From assembly GCF_017982655.1 (NCBI RefSeq), contig NZ_JABXYX010000003.1, positions 1-64,000 of the forward strand: a stretch of 64,000 nt of DNA, in the 5' to 3' direction. A program made the position numbers and the translations under genes. This document shows positions 1 through 8,895 of the stretch, piece by piece; position 1 is the first letter of the stretch; the number at the start of each line of letters is the position of its first letter. The stretch comes from Brasilonema sp. CT11. GTDB lineage: Bacteria > Cyanobacteriota > Cyanobacteriia > Cyanobacteriales > Nostocaceae. Under the pieces are notes generated by a model. That model was not told the origin of the DNA and did not search any database. It saw only the letters and a list, made by a program, of their open reading frames with translations.

Positions 1-217
1 TACCTGCATTCACCCTCCTACACCCTGGATTATCCTCTGCTTTTGCCTTGGATATTTCTGCGGACTTCCATCAGATAAGTATTTTACCTGCTTCTCTATG
101 CCTTTCTTAAATACCTACCCTTGAAAGCGTTTCCCGCCTCCTTCGACTGGATTCTCGTTAGGCGTTGGGTTCGCTTCGTGTATGCAAATTGCTATGAAGT
201 TGTTGAGTTTTCTCTTC
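1..217. other. Left-edge intergenic sequence
   Basis: This stretch has no supportable gene. It contains a fragment resembling the short GC-rich interspersed repeats of Nostocales (TTAGGCGTTGGGTTCGC near 160-176). A short open frame enters from the left edge on the plus strand and stops near 78; it could be the tail of a gene outside the window, but I cannot identify it. Confidence 0.3.
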
Positions 218-2494
218 TTATTCCAAAAGACTAGATATTGCACACATTAAATCTACAGGATTAACTGGCTTGGGCAAGAAAATGTGAAATCCTGCCTCCA
301 GTGCTTCAAGTTTGTCTTCTTCTCTGCTATATGCAGTAAGTGCAACTGCGGGAATCCTCTGGGTTTGTCCCACCTCCTTAAGCCTGAGTTGACGAATCAA
401 TGCGTGACCACTCGCTTGTGGCATTCCAATGTCACTAATGAGTACATCACATTTTAATTCTTCCAAAAGTTGTAAAGCTGCATTGGCGGATTGAACAGCG
501 GTCACCTTTGCGCCTGCGCCTTGCAAAATTTCTTCTAGTAGTTCCAAATTATCAGTATCATCATCGACCACAAGGATTTGTATGTCATTTAGGTGTGAGT
601 GATGAGAAGTTCTTTCGGGACTAACTTTTGGCTGTTGTGTATTCACTTCTACAAGTGGCAGCTTGACAGTAAAGGTTGCTCCTTTTCCTTTTCCTTTACT
701 TTCGGCTGTAACTGTCCCACCGTGCAATTCCACGAGATGTCGAACAATCGCTAATCCCAAACCGAGTCCATTATTAGAACGTGTCATTGTGCTATCAGCT
801 TGACGAAAGTGTTCAAATACATAAGGTAAAAACTCAGAATTGATGCCCTCACCAGTATCGCTGACTTGAATGACTGCCCAGAAGCCAGTGTGTTGCCAAG
901 AGTTGTTTGAGCCGAAGTTTACTCCGCTCATAACGTCGGAAGGTTCTGAGCCTTGAGCAGCCACTGCGTTGGAGTGAAGCAGCCCTGCGGGTGGATTTCC
1001 TGCCCTAGGAGACTGTGTTCGCGTAGGGTATTTGGAGGAAATCCCAACGGAGTTTGAGAGTAGGGACTCCGAAGCCCCCCAACCCTTGGGAATGGAAAGC
1101 CCCAAGTCTTTTAACTCCAACTTTAGTCGGTTCAAGTCGCGGAATTCATCCAGGCTGCCTCCTCCGTAGGAAGCCTCAAGCTCTCGGTTGTCGTAAGTGG
1201 CGTAGGATTCGTGTTGTTGAGTCTTGAGTAGTGAGTCACAAGAGTTTGACTCAGCGGTAATTGAGAGCCTTACTTGCACTCGTCCTTCCACTGGGGTGAA
1301 CTTTATTGCATTGGAAAGTAAATTCCAAACAATTTGATACAAGCGATTTTCATCTCCCATCACTACCGCGACTGAGCACTCTAGTACGGATTCCAAAGTA
1401 ATTGATTTTTCTTGTGCTGATAACTTTATTGTATTGAGCGCGTTCTCAATCACACTGACTAAATTGATAGGAGATATAGATAGCTGCATTTGCCCTCGCA
1501 TTAAGCGAGAAGTATCAAGAATATCATCAATTAACTGGTTCTGTTGAAGAGCACTGCGTTCAATAATTTCTAAACTATGATTTCTAGCTGCTTCATCAAA
1601 GTTACGGCTACGCAGTAACTGTGCCCAACCCAAAATTGCGTTTAAAGGAGTGCGAAGTTCGTGGGAGACAATCGCAAGAAATTCATCTTTTAAGCGATTT
1701 GCTCGCTCCAGTTCTTCTTCCCGCTGCTTGCGCTCAGTGATGTCCAACACCACTCCAATCATGCGCATAAGCTGACCTGTATGATCATAAAAAAAATTAC
1801 CTTTACCTAAGATCCAATGAACGCTTCCATTAGACCAAAGAACGCGAAATTCATTCTTGTAGTTCGTTTTTGCATTCATGGCAGAAGTAACAGCTTCAGA
1901 AACTTGTTCTCTGTCTTCTGGATGAACGCAGGAAAGAAATCCTTCATAACTTCCTAGAAAGCTCCCTGATGGTAAACCAAATAATTTTTCATGATTTTTA
2001 GACCAAATTACTTGATTTGTTGGTACGTTCCAGTCCCAAGTGCCCAGATGAGCAGCTTCCATTGCCAGCTCTAAACGCTCTTCACTGATTCGTAATTGCT
2101 CAACAGCAACAGCATACTCGTCAAGTGATGTCTGCTTTTCTAAACTTTCCCTAATTGCAATCACAAGCAGCTCTGGCCTTCCCTTTAAGACATAATCACT
2201 TAGCCCAGACTTCATCCCTAAGACAGCAATTTCTTCGTTGCCGCTATCAGTGTACATAATCACAGGACAGTTAGGATATTTAGTTTTAATGGTTTTTAAA
2301 ACCTCTAAGCCATTAGTCCACTGTAGAGAGTAATCAGTAATTACAATATCAAAATCACCTACTGCTAGCGCTTCCTCAAAACTCTTAGCATGAATAATTG
2401 AGGTAACTTCTATGCGAGAAAATTCTTGCTTAAGTTGCTGTGCTATCGACAAGTGCACATCAAAGTTGTCATCGATTAGGAGTATGCGAAGCAT
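218..2494 (-). CDS. Hybrid histidine kinase (REC-PAS-HisKA-HATPase-REC)
   Basis: This is a cytoplasmic two-component phosphorelay kinase of 758 residues. The N-terminal receiver (about 3-115) has phosphoacceptor Asp54. A PAS/PAC sensor (about 135-258) follows, ending in DITERK. HisKA has its phosphorylated His278 in VSHELRTP. The HATPase has an N box (NLLSNAIKFTP, about 391-401), a D box (SDTGEGI, about 545-551) and a G box (GLGLGLAIV). A C-terminal receiver has Asp688. There are no membrane segments. Between the N and D boxes sits about 120 extra residues (roughly 416-538) of low-complexity sequence, encoded partly by a palindromic interspersed repeat. That is unusual, because this loop is normally about 15-25 residues. 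The input signal and output partner are unknown. Its start is ATG at 2492-2494; the neighbouring cysK is divergent. Confidence 0.93.
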   Translation of the reverse strand: MLRILLIDDNFDVHLSIAQQLKQEFSRIEVTSIIHAKSFEEALAVGDFDIVITDYSLQWTNGLEVLKTIKTKYPNCPVIMYTDSGNEEIAVLGMKSGLSDYVLKGRPELLVIAIRESLEKQTSLDEYAVAVEQLRISEERLELAMEAAHLGTWDWNVPTNQVIWSKNHEKLFGLPSGSFLGSYEGFLSCVHPEDREQVSEAVTSAMNAKTNYKNEFRVLWSNGSVHWILGKGNFFYDHTGQLMRMIGVVLDITERKQREEELERANRLKDEFLAIVSHELRTPLNAILGWAQLLRSRNFDEAARNHSLEIIERSALQQNQLIDDILDTSRLMRGQMQLSISPINLVSVIENALNTIKLSAQEKSITLESVLECSVAVVMGDENRLYQIVWNLLSNAIKFTPVEGRVQVRLSITAESNSCDSLLKTQQHESYATYDNRELEASYGGGSLDEFRDLNRLKLELKDLGLSIPKGWGASESLLSNSVGISSKYPTRTQSPRAGNPPAGLLHSNAVAAQGSEPSDVMSGVNFGSNNSWQHTGFWAVIQVSDTGEGINSEFLPYVFEHFRQADSTMTRSNNGLGLGLAIVRHLVELHGGTVTAESKGKGKGATFTVKLPLVEVNTQQPKVSPERTSHHSHLNDIQILVVDDDTDNLELLEEILQGAGAKVTAVQSANAALQLLEELKCDVLISDIGMPQASGHALIRQLRLKEVGQTQRIPAVALTAYSREEDKLEALEAGFHIFLPKPVNPVDLMCAISSLLE
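993..1044. repeat. Palindromic interspersed repeat inside kinase gene
   Basis: Arms GGATTTCC (993-1000) and GGAAATCC (1037-1044) are exact inverse complements. Inner arms CCCTA (1003-1007) and TAGGG (1025-1029) are nested within. The sequence resembles repeats normally seen between genes of Nostocales. Here it is translated as part of the kinase ATPase-domain insert (around residues 484-502) without breaking the frame. Confidence 0.6.
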
Positions 2495-2959
2495 GATATT
2501 TGCTATCTATAAGACTTAACTTAAGAAATTCAGTGTAAATTTTAGTTTACTAGCGAGGTATCACACCTTTTATATCATCTCCTGTAAAATATCTAGAAAT
2601 ATCAGCTAATATTGAAGATATCAACAATTTTTAGTACCAGTAATTACACGTATGAAGGCGGCGCTATTGTTTTCTAAATGGTGACAAAGGGAAGAAAAAC
2701 TGGGAGAAGAATGTTTATAAATATATGAACTACCAGCCCTTCAACGAAGTAAGGGCTGGTAGTTCATGTATGATACTGCTGCTGCACTTTAGCTCAGGAT
2801 TAACACTAGACTGCACTGACTGGTTGACGTTTGAAAATTTTTGAGTGTGTAGGGCTAAAGTCTGAATCTTAGAACAAAGACCTCTCTAAAATCAGTATAG
2901 GGTCAACAAGGCGTCACGCCTGATGACCAAAAGCATAGTCTCCACCAAGAAGTTCAAAC
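2495..2959. other. Divergent intergenic region, kinase / cysK
   Basis: These 465 bases separate two divergent genes and must hold both promoters. The only strong feature is the long perfect hairpin at 2725-2767. A short GGCGTcaCGCC inverted repeat lies at about 2910-2920, some 40 bases upstream of cysK. I see no recognisable riboswitch or small gene. Confidence 0.5.
2725..2767. repeat. Perfect 17-bp stem-loop
   Basis: The left arm 2725-2741 (ATGAACTACCAGCCCTT) is exactly complementary to the right arm 2751-2767, with a 9-base loop. Allowing one G-T pair, the stem extends to 20 bp (2722-2770). It lies upstream of two divergent genes and has no T-tract, so it is not an ordinary terminator for either. 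It belongs to a group of unusually long perfect hairpins in this window. Confidence 0.8.
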
Positions 2960-3934
2960 ATGGATATCAGAAACGGCTTTGTAGATACTGTAGGTCATAC
3001 ACCACTTATTCGTTTAAACAGCTTTAGTAACGAAACTGGGTGTGAAATTCTTGGTAAAGCAGAATTTCTCAACCCTGGTGGTTCCGTTAAAGATCGGGCA
3101 GCACTTTATATTATTCAAGATGCCGAAGAAAAAGGTTTACTAAAACCTGGTGGCACAGTCGTAGAAGGAACAGCTGGTAATACTGGTATTGGATTGGCAC
3201 ATATATGCAACGCCAAAGGTTATAAATGCCTGATTATAATTCCTGACACTCAATCCCAAGAGAAAATGGATGCTTTGAGGGCATTAGGTGCAGAAGTTCG
3301 CCCTGTGCCAGCTGTACCCTATAAAGACCCTAATAATTACGTTAAACTCTCTGGCAGAGTAGCTGGCGAAATGGAAAATGCTATTTGGGCAAATCAGTTT
3401 GATAACTTAGCAAACCGCCACGCCCATTACCAAACAACAGGACCAGAAATTTGGGCACAGACAAATGGTAAAGTTGACGCTTGGGTCGCTTCAACAGGGA
3501 CTGGTGGAACTTTTGCTGGTGTCGCAATGTATTTGAAAGAAAAAAATCCAGCAATTAAGTGTGTTGTAGCTGACCCAAAAGGTAGCGGACTTTACAGCTA
3601 CATTAAAACAGGCGAAATCAATATTGAAGGTAATTCTATTACTGAAGGCATTGGCAATAGTCGTATTACCGCCAATATGGAAGGCGCGCCTAGTGATGAT
3701 GCTATTGTGATTGATGACAGGGAAGCCATCAAGGTTGTTTATCAGTTACTACGGAAGGATGGCTTATTCATGGGTGGTTCTACAGGTATAAATGTAGCTG
3801 CAGCCGTTGCTTTAGCAAAACAAACCGGACCAGGGCACACCATAGTTACTATCTTGTGTGACAGCGGTTCCCGTTACCAGTCGCGGATCTTCAACCATGA
3901 ATGGTTAGAATCTAAAGGTCTTTCTCCAGATTAG
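2960..3934 (+). CDS. cysK: Cysteine synthase A family protein
   Basis: This is a PLP-dependent O-acetylserine (thiol)-lyase, making cysteine from O-acetylserine and sulfide in the cytoplasm. The PLP lysine is Lys44 in the motif GGSVKDRAA. A substrate-binding loop (EGTAGNTGIGLA) and a PLP-phosphate glycine loop (STGTGGTFAG) are both present. The length of 324 residues is normal for the family. The loop reads EGTAGNTG instead of the commoner EPTSGNTG, as in a subgroup of cyanobacterial homologues, so exact sulfur-donor preference is uncertain. The gene is monocistronic, between a divergent kinase and a convergent trmB. Confidence 0.92.
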   Translation: MDIRNGFVDTVGHTPLIRLNSFSNETGCEILGKAEFLNPGGSVKDRAALYIIQDAEEKGLLKPGGTVVEGTAGNTGIGLAHICNAKGYKCLIIIPDTQSQEKMDALRALGAEVRPVPAVPYKDPNNYVKLSGRVAGEMENAIWANQFDNLANRHAHYQTTGPEIWAQTNGKVDAWVASTGTGGTFAGVAMYLKEKNPAIKCVVADPKGSGLYSYIKTGEINIEGNSITEGIGNSRITANMEGAPSDDAIVIDDREAIKVVYQLLRKDGLFMGGSTGINVAAAVALAKQTGPGHTIVTILCDSGSRYQSRIFNHEWLESKGLSPD

Positions 3935-3979
3935 TCAGCCCATCCATACTCGAAGAGTATGGATGAGGATTCTCGCCGT

Positions 3980-4618
3980 TCATCTGACAGTTTCAAATAA
4001 AGCACGATAAACAGGTTCACCTTTGTTAATTGTCACCATCTCCCGTTCTGTGGAAACTGTTAGCGGGTTTTGGGCTAGCCACTCGCCTGTACCAAGTCTT
4101 TGAAAAGCGGGATGATTTGTAAAGCGATCGCACATCTCCACCGCCACAAACTCAATATCCGATTGCAAAAATACAATACCCCCAGGTATGAGAAATTCTG
4201 CTATTTCTGCAACTAATTCTGGTTGGACGACTCGCCGTTTTGCATGGCGATTTTTAAACCAGGGGTCGGGAAATTGAATTGTGACGCGTTGTAGACTTGC
4301 TTTAGGTAGGGAAGAGAAAAGCGATCGCAATGAGTTATTCACATTGCAAAACACATAATGGAGATTTGTCAGTCCCAACTCATCCCGCCACTTGTTCGCA
4401 TCCACCACCAAAGGTTCCCGAATTTCTAAACCCAGAAAATTCCAGTCTGGTTCAATTTTCGCCATACTTAACAAAAAGCGTCCTCGTGCAGATCCAATAT
4501 CCAGATGTAGGGGCGCTTTTGGCTTAGCGTAAACTTTTTCCCAGTCTAGGGGATTGATCAGTGTTTGATACTTTTGCGCAAGCGGATTAACGTGTTGACG
4601 GACTCTAACAAATGCCAA
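3980..4618 (-). CDS. trmB: tRNA (guanine-N7-)-methyltransferase
   Basis: TrmB uses S-adenosylmethionine to methylate G46 in the variable loop of tRNAs. The 212-residue protein has the SAM-binding motif [12 protein letters not shown] (about 39-50), the acidic motif LGLEIRE (about 62-68), and the family signature [15 protein letters not shown] (about 115-129). C-terminal SxxEREM is also present. Length and motif order are typical. The gene converges with cysK, leaving 45 bases between their stops. A HIP1 site lies inside the coding region. Confidence 0.95.
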   Translation of the reverse strand: MAFVRVRQHVNPLAQKYQTLINPLDWEKVYAKPKAPLHLDIGSARGRFLLSMAKIEPDWNFLGLEIREPLVVDANKWRDELGLTNLHYVFCNVNNSLRSLFSSLPKASLQRVTIQFPDPWFKNRHAKRRVVQPELVAEIAEFLIPGGIVFLQSDIEFVAVEMCDRFTNHPAFQRLGTGEWLAQNPLTVSTEREMVTINKGEPVYRALFETVR

Positions 4619-4680
4619 AATTGACTCTCCTTTTCACCAAACCCAATATCTGTCAATTAAAAACAATCAAAAAAATACGG

Positions 4681-5388
4681 TTATTCCTGATTGTCTCTTA
4701 AGCTGTCGGGTTCTGTAAGGATGCGCCGCACTTCATTTTGGGAGTGTTCAATCGCCTCGCGGACACGACGGATTGTGTTTTGATCATCTCGGTTAAGGGC
4801 ATTTCGTAAGCCGCCCCATACTGTCCGCATCAAGTGTTCTAATTCGTCCTCCAGAAAACCGATTTCGGCTCGAATGGCGGCAGATGTATCAGGTTCAGTA
4901 AATCGCGCCCAAAAAGCATTCACTTCCTCCGCGTGGGCCTCCAACTCGGTTCGACCAGTATCGGTTAGATGATAGACGCGCCGCGCGGCTTCTTGATCGG
5001 CACGCACCAGCCCCATATCTTCTAGATATTGCAGGGTTGGATAGACTGTACCAGGGCTGGGGGCGTACTGTCCAGACGACCGCTCTTCCAGCGCTTTGAT
5101 AATCTCATACCCGTGTTTGGGTTCATCGCGCAGTGCGTCCAGAAGTAGGTAACGCGCCTCACCACGCCGGACTTTGCCCTCTCCTCTTCTGGCAGATCCT
5201 CCTCTGCCTCTGCGTCCGCCTTCTCCTCTATGAGGATGGTGTCCGTGTCTTGGATCATCATGTTCACCCTCTGGATTGGCAAGTCCTCCTCTGCCTCTGC
5301 GTCCGCCTTCTCCTCTATAAGGATAGTGTCCGTGTCTGTGCTCATCATGTTCGCCCTGTGGCTCATGTAGTCTTATTCGGTCATGCAT
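4681..5388 (-). CDS. PadR family transcriptional repressor with duplicated Gly/Arg/His-rich N-terminus
   Basis: The C-terminal half has the PadR winged-helix signature (YLLLDALRDEPKHGYEIIK, then GTVYPTLQYLEDMGLV and VYHLTDTGR) followed by a dimerising helical domain. About 70 N-terminal residues form two copies of a 29-residue unit rich in Gly, Arg, Glu and His (GEHD..RHGH..., RGEGGRRGRGG), encoded by an 87-bp direct repeat. The open frame extends to 5472, but I chose ATG at 5386-5388: AGAGAA lies 9 bases before it, and a palindromic promoter/operator sits just upstream, inside the longer frame. The His-rich repeats suggest metal or nucleic-acid contact, but this is speculative. PadR proteins usually repress themselves and an adjacent transporter; none is adjacent here. 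Confidence 0.85.
   Translation of the reverse strand: MHDRIRLHEPQGEHDEHRHGHYPYRGEGGRRGRGGLANPEGEHDDPRHGHHPHRGEGGRRGRGGSARRGEGKVRRGEARYLLLDALRDEPKHGYEIIKALEERSSGQYAPSPGTVYPTLQYLEDMGLVRADQEAARRVYHLTDTGRTELEAHAEEVNAFWARFTEPDTSAAIRAEIGFLEDELEHLMRTVWGGLRNALNRDDQNTIRRVREAIEHSQNEVRRILTEPDSLRDNQE
5197..5370. repeat. Two tandem 87-bp units in the padR gene
   Basis: Two direct copies with a period of 87 bp (29 codons), starting at about 5197 and 5284, share long identical blocks such as CTCCTCTGCCTCTGCGTCC. They encode the duplicated Gly/Arg/His segment of the PadR protein. The length is a multiple of three, so the duplication keeps the frame. Confidence 0.8.
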
Positions 5389-5424
5389 ACGATAATTTTC
5401 TCTTTTGTTCAACATGTTCTTATA

Positions 5425-5443
5425 ATATCGCGATATATCGATA
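5425..5443. promoter_or_regulatory. Probable PadR autoregulatory operator
   Basis: Overlapping perfect palindromes ATATCGCGATAT (5425-5436), CGATATATCG (5431-5440) and TATCGATA (5436-5443) lie 37-55 bases upstream of the chosen padR start. An AT-rich candidate -10 box (TATTAT on the minus strand) overlaps them. PadR repressors typically bind such AT-rich dyads at their own promoter. The assignment is inference from position and symmetry. Confidence 0.6.
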
Positions 5444-5667
5444 ACGTCAAGTATGTTCGTTGGCTGCAACAAAATTAGTTAGATAAACCAGAAAAATCGC
5501 CAATATTTCGGTGAATTTTTGCCTTTTTCTTGATCAACGAGAAAAAATGACAGATTTTATGTACAAATATTAAGCGAGATCACTGCCAAGCAGCGTAGCG
5601 AAGCAAGGGTTATACTCTTTCTAAAAAGAGTTTTTTACACCCTACTTTTGAGATTGTCATAAAATCA

Positions 5668-6768
5668 ATGATTTCAAATTTTCGCTTTGCTGTGGTCAGC
5701 GACTTGCACCTTGCGCTTTCTCATACAATCTGGAATCATCCCAGTCGTTTTCATTTGGTGGAAGTTAGCATCCCCGCCTTTGAAAGTGTACTCGAACATT
5801 TAACACAACTTAATATAGATTTTCTTTTGCTTCCAGGAGATTTAACCCAGCACGGTGAACCAGAAAATCATGCTTGGTTGCAAGAACGCTTAGCACAGCT
5901 TCCCTTTCCTACCTATGTTGTTCCTGGTAATCATGATATTCCTGTTGTAAAGGCGAATGAGCAATCCATTGCGATCTCAGATTTTCCGCACTATTACCGC
6001 AAGTTTGGCTACGAGGATACTGACCAACTTTACTACACTTGTCAGTTACTGCCAGGTGTTAGGCTTATCGGTTTGAATTCTAACTGTTTTGACGACGAAG
6101 GACAGCAGATAGGACGTTTAGATACTCAACAGCTAAGGTGGTTAGAAGAAGTTTTAGCTGGGAGTGGTGATGAATTTGTGTTAGTCATGGTGCATCACAA
6201 TGTTGTTGAACACCTGCCTAATCAATCACGCCATCCAATGGCAAATCGCTATATGTTAGGAAATGCAACAGAACTATTACAAATTCTAAAGCGGTACGGC
6301 GTTCGGCTGGTGTTCACAGGACACTTACACGTTCAAGATGTTGCTGATTCAGATGGTGTATACGATATAACAACTGGTTCTTTAGTCAGCTACCCTCATC
6401 CTTACCGAATATTAGAGTGCCATCAGGATAATAACGGTCAGCAATGGTTGCAAATTTTATCATATCGCGTCAGTTCAGTACCTGATTTCCCGAACTTGCA
6501 ACAGACATCTAAGAAGTGGATGGGCGATCGCAGTTTTCCCTTTCTCGTCAAGTTCCTTACTCTGCCTCCTTTAAACCTGCCAATGTCGCAGGCAACAGAA
6601 TTAGCTCCCAGTTTACGCGAGTTTTGGGCAGATATGGCGAATGGGGATGCTGTGTTTGATTATCCCAACTTTCCACCAGAACTGCGTCGCTACTTTGAGA
6701 AATATGGTGCCATCGCCCCTAGTGGAACTCCATCCTTCATCGATAACAACACTACATTGTTACTTTAG
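5668..6768 (+). CDS. Calcineurin-like metallophosphoesterase
   Basis: The protein of 366 residues carries all the metallophosphoesterase metal-binding motifs in order: SDLHL (near the N-terminus), PGDLTQHG, GNHDIP, VHHN and TGHLHVQD. This resembles the CpdA / Icc class of phosphodiesterases that hydrolyse cyclic nucleotides or other phosphodiesters with two divalent metals. There is no signal peptide, so a cytoplasmic location is expected. The roughly 110 residues after the GHLH motif are longer than in E. coli CpdA and have no assigned role. The substrate cannot be told from sequence. It converges with the FIST gene. Confidence 0.88.
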   Translation: MISNFRFAVVSDLHLALSHTIWNHPSRFHLVEVSIPAFESVLEHLTQLNIDFLLLPGDLTQHGEPENHAWLQERLAQLPFPTYVVPGNHDIPVVKANEQSIAISDFPHYYRKFGYEDTDQLYYTCQLLPGVRLIGLNSNCFDDEGQQIGRLDTQQLRWLEEVLAGSGDEFVLVMVHHNVVEHLPNQSRHPMANRYMLGNATELLQILKRYGVRLVFTGHLHVQDVADSDGVYDITTGSLVSYPHPYRILECHQDNNGQQWLQILSYRVSSVPDFPNLQQTSKKWMGDRSFPFLVKFLTLPPLNLPMSQATELAPSLREFWADMANGDAVFDYPNFPPELRRYFEKYGAIAPSGTPSFIDNNTTLLL

Positions 6769-6789
6769 GGGACAGGTAAAATCTCTAAG

Positions 6790-8010
6790 TTATTCCTGAG
6801 TTGCGATTGCACGGCAAATTCCAAAGACAGAGGTATAATTGTGTAGCAAAGTACTGCCACCTACAGGACCGATTTCACCGCCACAAAAGAAGCCGGCTAT
6901 TGGAATATCTTTGAGATAACGCCTAAAAAGCTCAGAATCAAAATTAGGTTTTCGGTAGAGTCCTTCACCACGTCCCACACAGGAAAACATCAGCGCACCA
7001 ACTGCAGACGGCTGTGCAACTTGTTTTGTGTAATAACTTTCTAAAAGGAATTCCAAGTCTTCAGCAGAAGTTTGAGCGTCGCGCAGGTGAAATTGTAGGC
7101 GTTGTCCTGGTCGAATATAGTCTGCGATCGCAATTGCCCCGGCTGTTGGATCGACTCCGAGGATGCTACGAATCAAAAAGTCTCCTTGGTGCAAATCTTG
7201 CTTGAATCCATCCATCGCCAAACCAACAAATAAAGAATGTTGTGCCAAGATTCGGTCTTCTTCACTTAAGTTGGCAATCAGATCTCGTAAGACAACCAGT
7301 GGTTTTCGCTCATCGAGTTGCAGAATGATATTGCGATCGCTTTTTGTCACTTGGTGCGGTTTTCCAATCGGTCGGCATCCTTGTGCCACAATCGTTTCCA
7401 AGACAATATTACCACTTAAAGCGACGCCAATTATTCCATCTTTATACACTTTGTCATTGTAGAATAAGGCGATACGACCTCCCAAACCGCCGCCACTTGC
7501 TTGTCCTCCTATGGTCACCGACCCAGGATAAGCAAAGTCTATCCCTTGTAATAAATCGTTAATTCCAGATGAAAACGAGCCAGACAGCAATATGAACTGT
7601 GGTGCGGGTGTTGATGGGATACCTATCAAATCAATCCAATCATCTGGCGGACTATCTAAGTCAGGTAATTGTTCTGGAACAATATGAAAACCTTTAACAT
7701 TCACTTGGGGCAGATGCGCTAAGGTCAAACTCAAGGCTGGTTCTGCTTCCAACTCTTGGGTTTCTCCATCCCCAGTTGTGCCAATAACACCACCACCGCT
7801 ACAACCAATAAGCACAGGTACAGAAAGTCGCTCAGCAAGTAAGGGTAAAAGCCGGGAATACTCACTTGTAAAAGCAGACGAAATGAATACCAGCCCTAAA
7901 TTAGCAGGTGCTGTTAATGACGAGACAGCTTGTTCTACTACATCTGCAACAGCTGCTTCTAAAGAAGGACGGGTTGATAAGGCGTTTGCCCACTGTATTT
8001 GGTCTGCCAT
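6790..8010 (-). CDS. FIST domain sensory protein
   Basis: The 406-residue protein has the FIST_N layout (about 25-215; short beta-alpha segments with LIGCSGGGVIG at about 82-92) followed by FIST_C (about 225-390; SAVGALMFSCVGRG and IAGFFCGGEIGPVG). FIST proteins are intracellular sensors thought to bind small ligands such as amino acids, and are often coupled to signalling pathways. There are no membrane segments and no fused output domain, so it probably acts through a partner. The C-terminal GGEIGP...HNYTSVFGI is characteristic. It is transcribed alone, convergent with the phosphoesterase gene. Confidence 0.88.
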   Translation of the reverse strand: MADQIQWANALSTRPSLEAAVADVVEQAVSSLTAPANLGLVFISSAFTSEYSRLLPLLAERLSVPVLIGCSGGGVIGTTGDGETQELEAEPALSLTLAHLPQVNVKGFHIVPEQLPDLDSPPDDWIDLIGIPSTPAPQFILLSGSFSSGINDLLQGIDFAYPGSVTIGGQASGGGLGGRIALFYNDKVYKDGIIGVALSGNIVLETIVAQGCRPIGKPHQVTKSDRNIILQLDERKPLVVLRDLIANLSEEDRILAQHSLFVGLAMDGFKQDLHQGDFLIRSILGVDPTAGAIAIADYIRPGQRLQFHLRDAQTSAEDLEFLLESYYTKQVAQPSAVGALMFSCVGRGEGLYRKPNFDSELFRRYLKDIPIAGFFCGGEIGPVGGSTLLHNYTSVFGICRAIATQE

Positions 8011-8375
8011 GAGTTTTCCACTCTTTTTTTCGAGGCTAATCGGTTTTGATTTTTATCCTATCAAGAACCGACGATAAGACTCCTACTAAGCAGATGATGG
8101 AGTTTGGTACCTGCCATAGGTTAGGCGATGTGGTCAACTGCCGAGCAAAATAAATTGTATAATTTATCTTTATAGGCAAAATCTAAAATCTTAAAATATA
8201 AAGACGAACACAAAACCATTAATACGGTTTACTGTAATAGTTATGGAGTACATTCCCTCACTTACTGGAAAAGACAACTTTTGGTCAACAACAGTAAAAT
8301 GGGAAGTATAGTGCAAAAACTGTCATTTTTGAATTTTTTCTATACTTGTATTGAAAACACAACAAGACTAGGAAC
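8011..8375. other. Divergent intergenic region, FIST gene / CP12
   Basis: These 365 bases are AT-rich and hold the promoters of the FIST gene (leftward) and CP12 (rightward). I see no convincing hairpin, repeat or small ORF beyond AT-rich candidate promoter sequence such as TATACTTGTATT near 8340-8351. Confidence 0.4.
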
Positions 8376-8600
8376 ATGAGCAACATACAAGAGACAATCG
8401 AACAAGAACGTGAACAAGCTCGTGCTACCTGCGATACCTCAGGTAGTAACTCTGCTGAGTGTGCTGCCGCTTGGGATGCAGTAGAAGAACTACAAGCCGA
8501 GGCCTCCCACCAAAAGTCTAATCAAAAAACCAAAAACTCTCTTGAAAGGTACTGTGATGATAATCCAGATGCAGATGAGTGCAGAATTTACGATGATTAA
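8376..8600 (+). CDS. cp12: Calvin cycle protein CP12
   Basis: CP12 is a small, partly disordered redox switch. In its oxidised form it clamps glyceraldehyde-3-phosphate dehydrogenase and phosphoribulokinase into an inactive complex, shutting off the Calvin cycle in the dark. The 74-residue protein keeps both disulfide pairs: Cys19/Cys29 around the N-terminal hairpin and Cys60/Cys69 around the C-terminal loop. It also has the central AWDAVEELQAEASHQ signature and the acidic C-terminus (ECRIYDD) that enters the GAPDH active site. It is therefore a complete CP12, not one of the truncated variants. It stands alone. Confidence 0.95.
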   Translation: MSNIQETIEQEREQARATCDTSGSNSAECAAAWDAVEELQAEASHQKSNQKTKNSLERYCDDNPDADECRIYDD

Positions 8601-8695
8601 AAAGTGATTCGTCTAGCACTTTGTTTATGGTGCGTTTGCAAATAACCAGAATGAGTTTACTGGCTATCTTGCATCTTCAAAACCCCTGATTGTAC

Positions 8696-8763
8696 AAAAT
8701 CTCACTCCAACCTCATTCCATTTTCTGTAGAAAACTGGAAATGTGTGTAGCGAGTGAGATTTT
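8696..8763. repeat. Inverted-repeat element downstream of CP12
   Basis: AAAATCTCACTC (8696-8707) and GAGTGAGATTTT (8752-8763) are a perfect 12-bp inverted repeat enclosing 44 bases. The enclosed part can itself fold (TTTTC/GAAAA near 8731-8743). A separate CCTTTAT/ATAAAGG hairpin follows at 8772-8789. It could be a processed 3' structure of the CP12 transcript or a small MITE-like insertion. Confidence 0.55.
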
Positions 8764-8895
8764 CATATCATCCTTTATTTAGATAAAGGGCTGAGAATGG
8801 CTGTTTCTTTCTAAATAAAAAAGCACAAGGTTTATGGGTAATATCATATACTGATTGACTATTGACTATACTTCTTGATTTCTCATAAAAAAATT

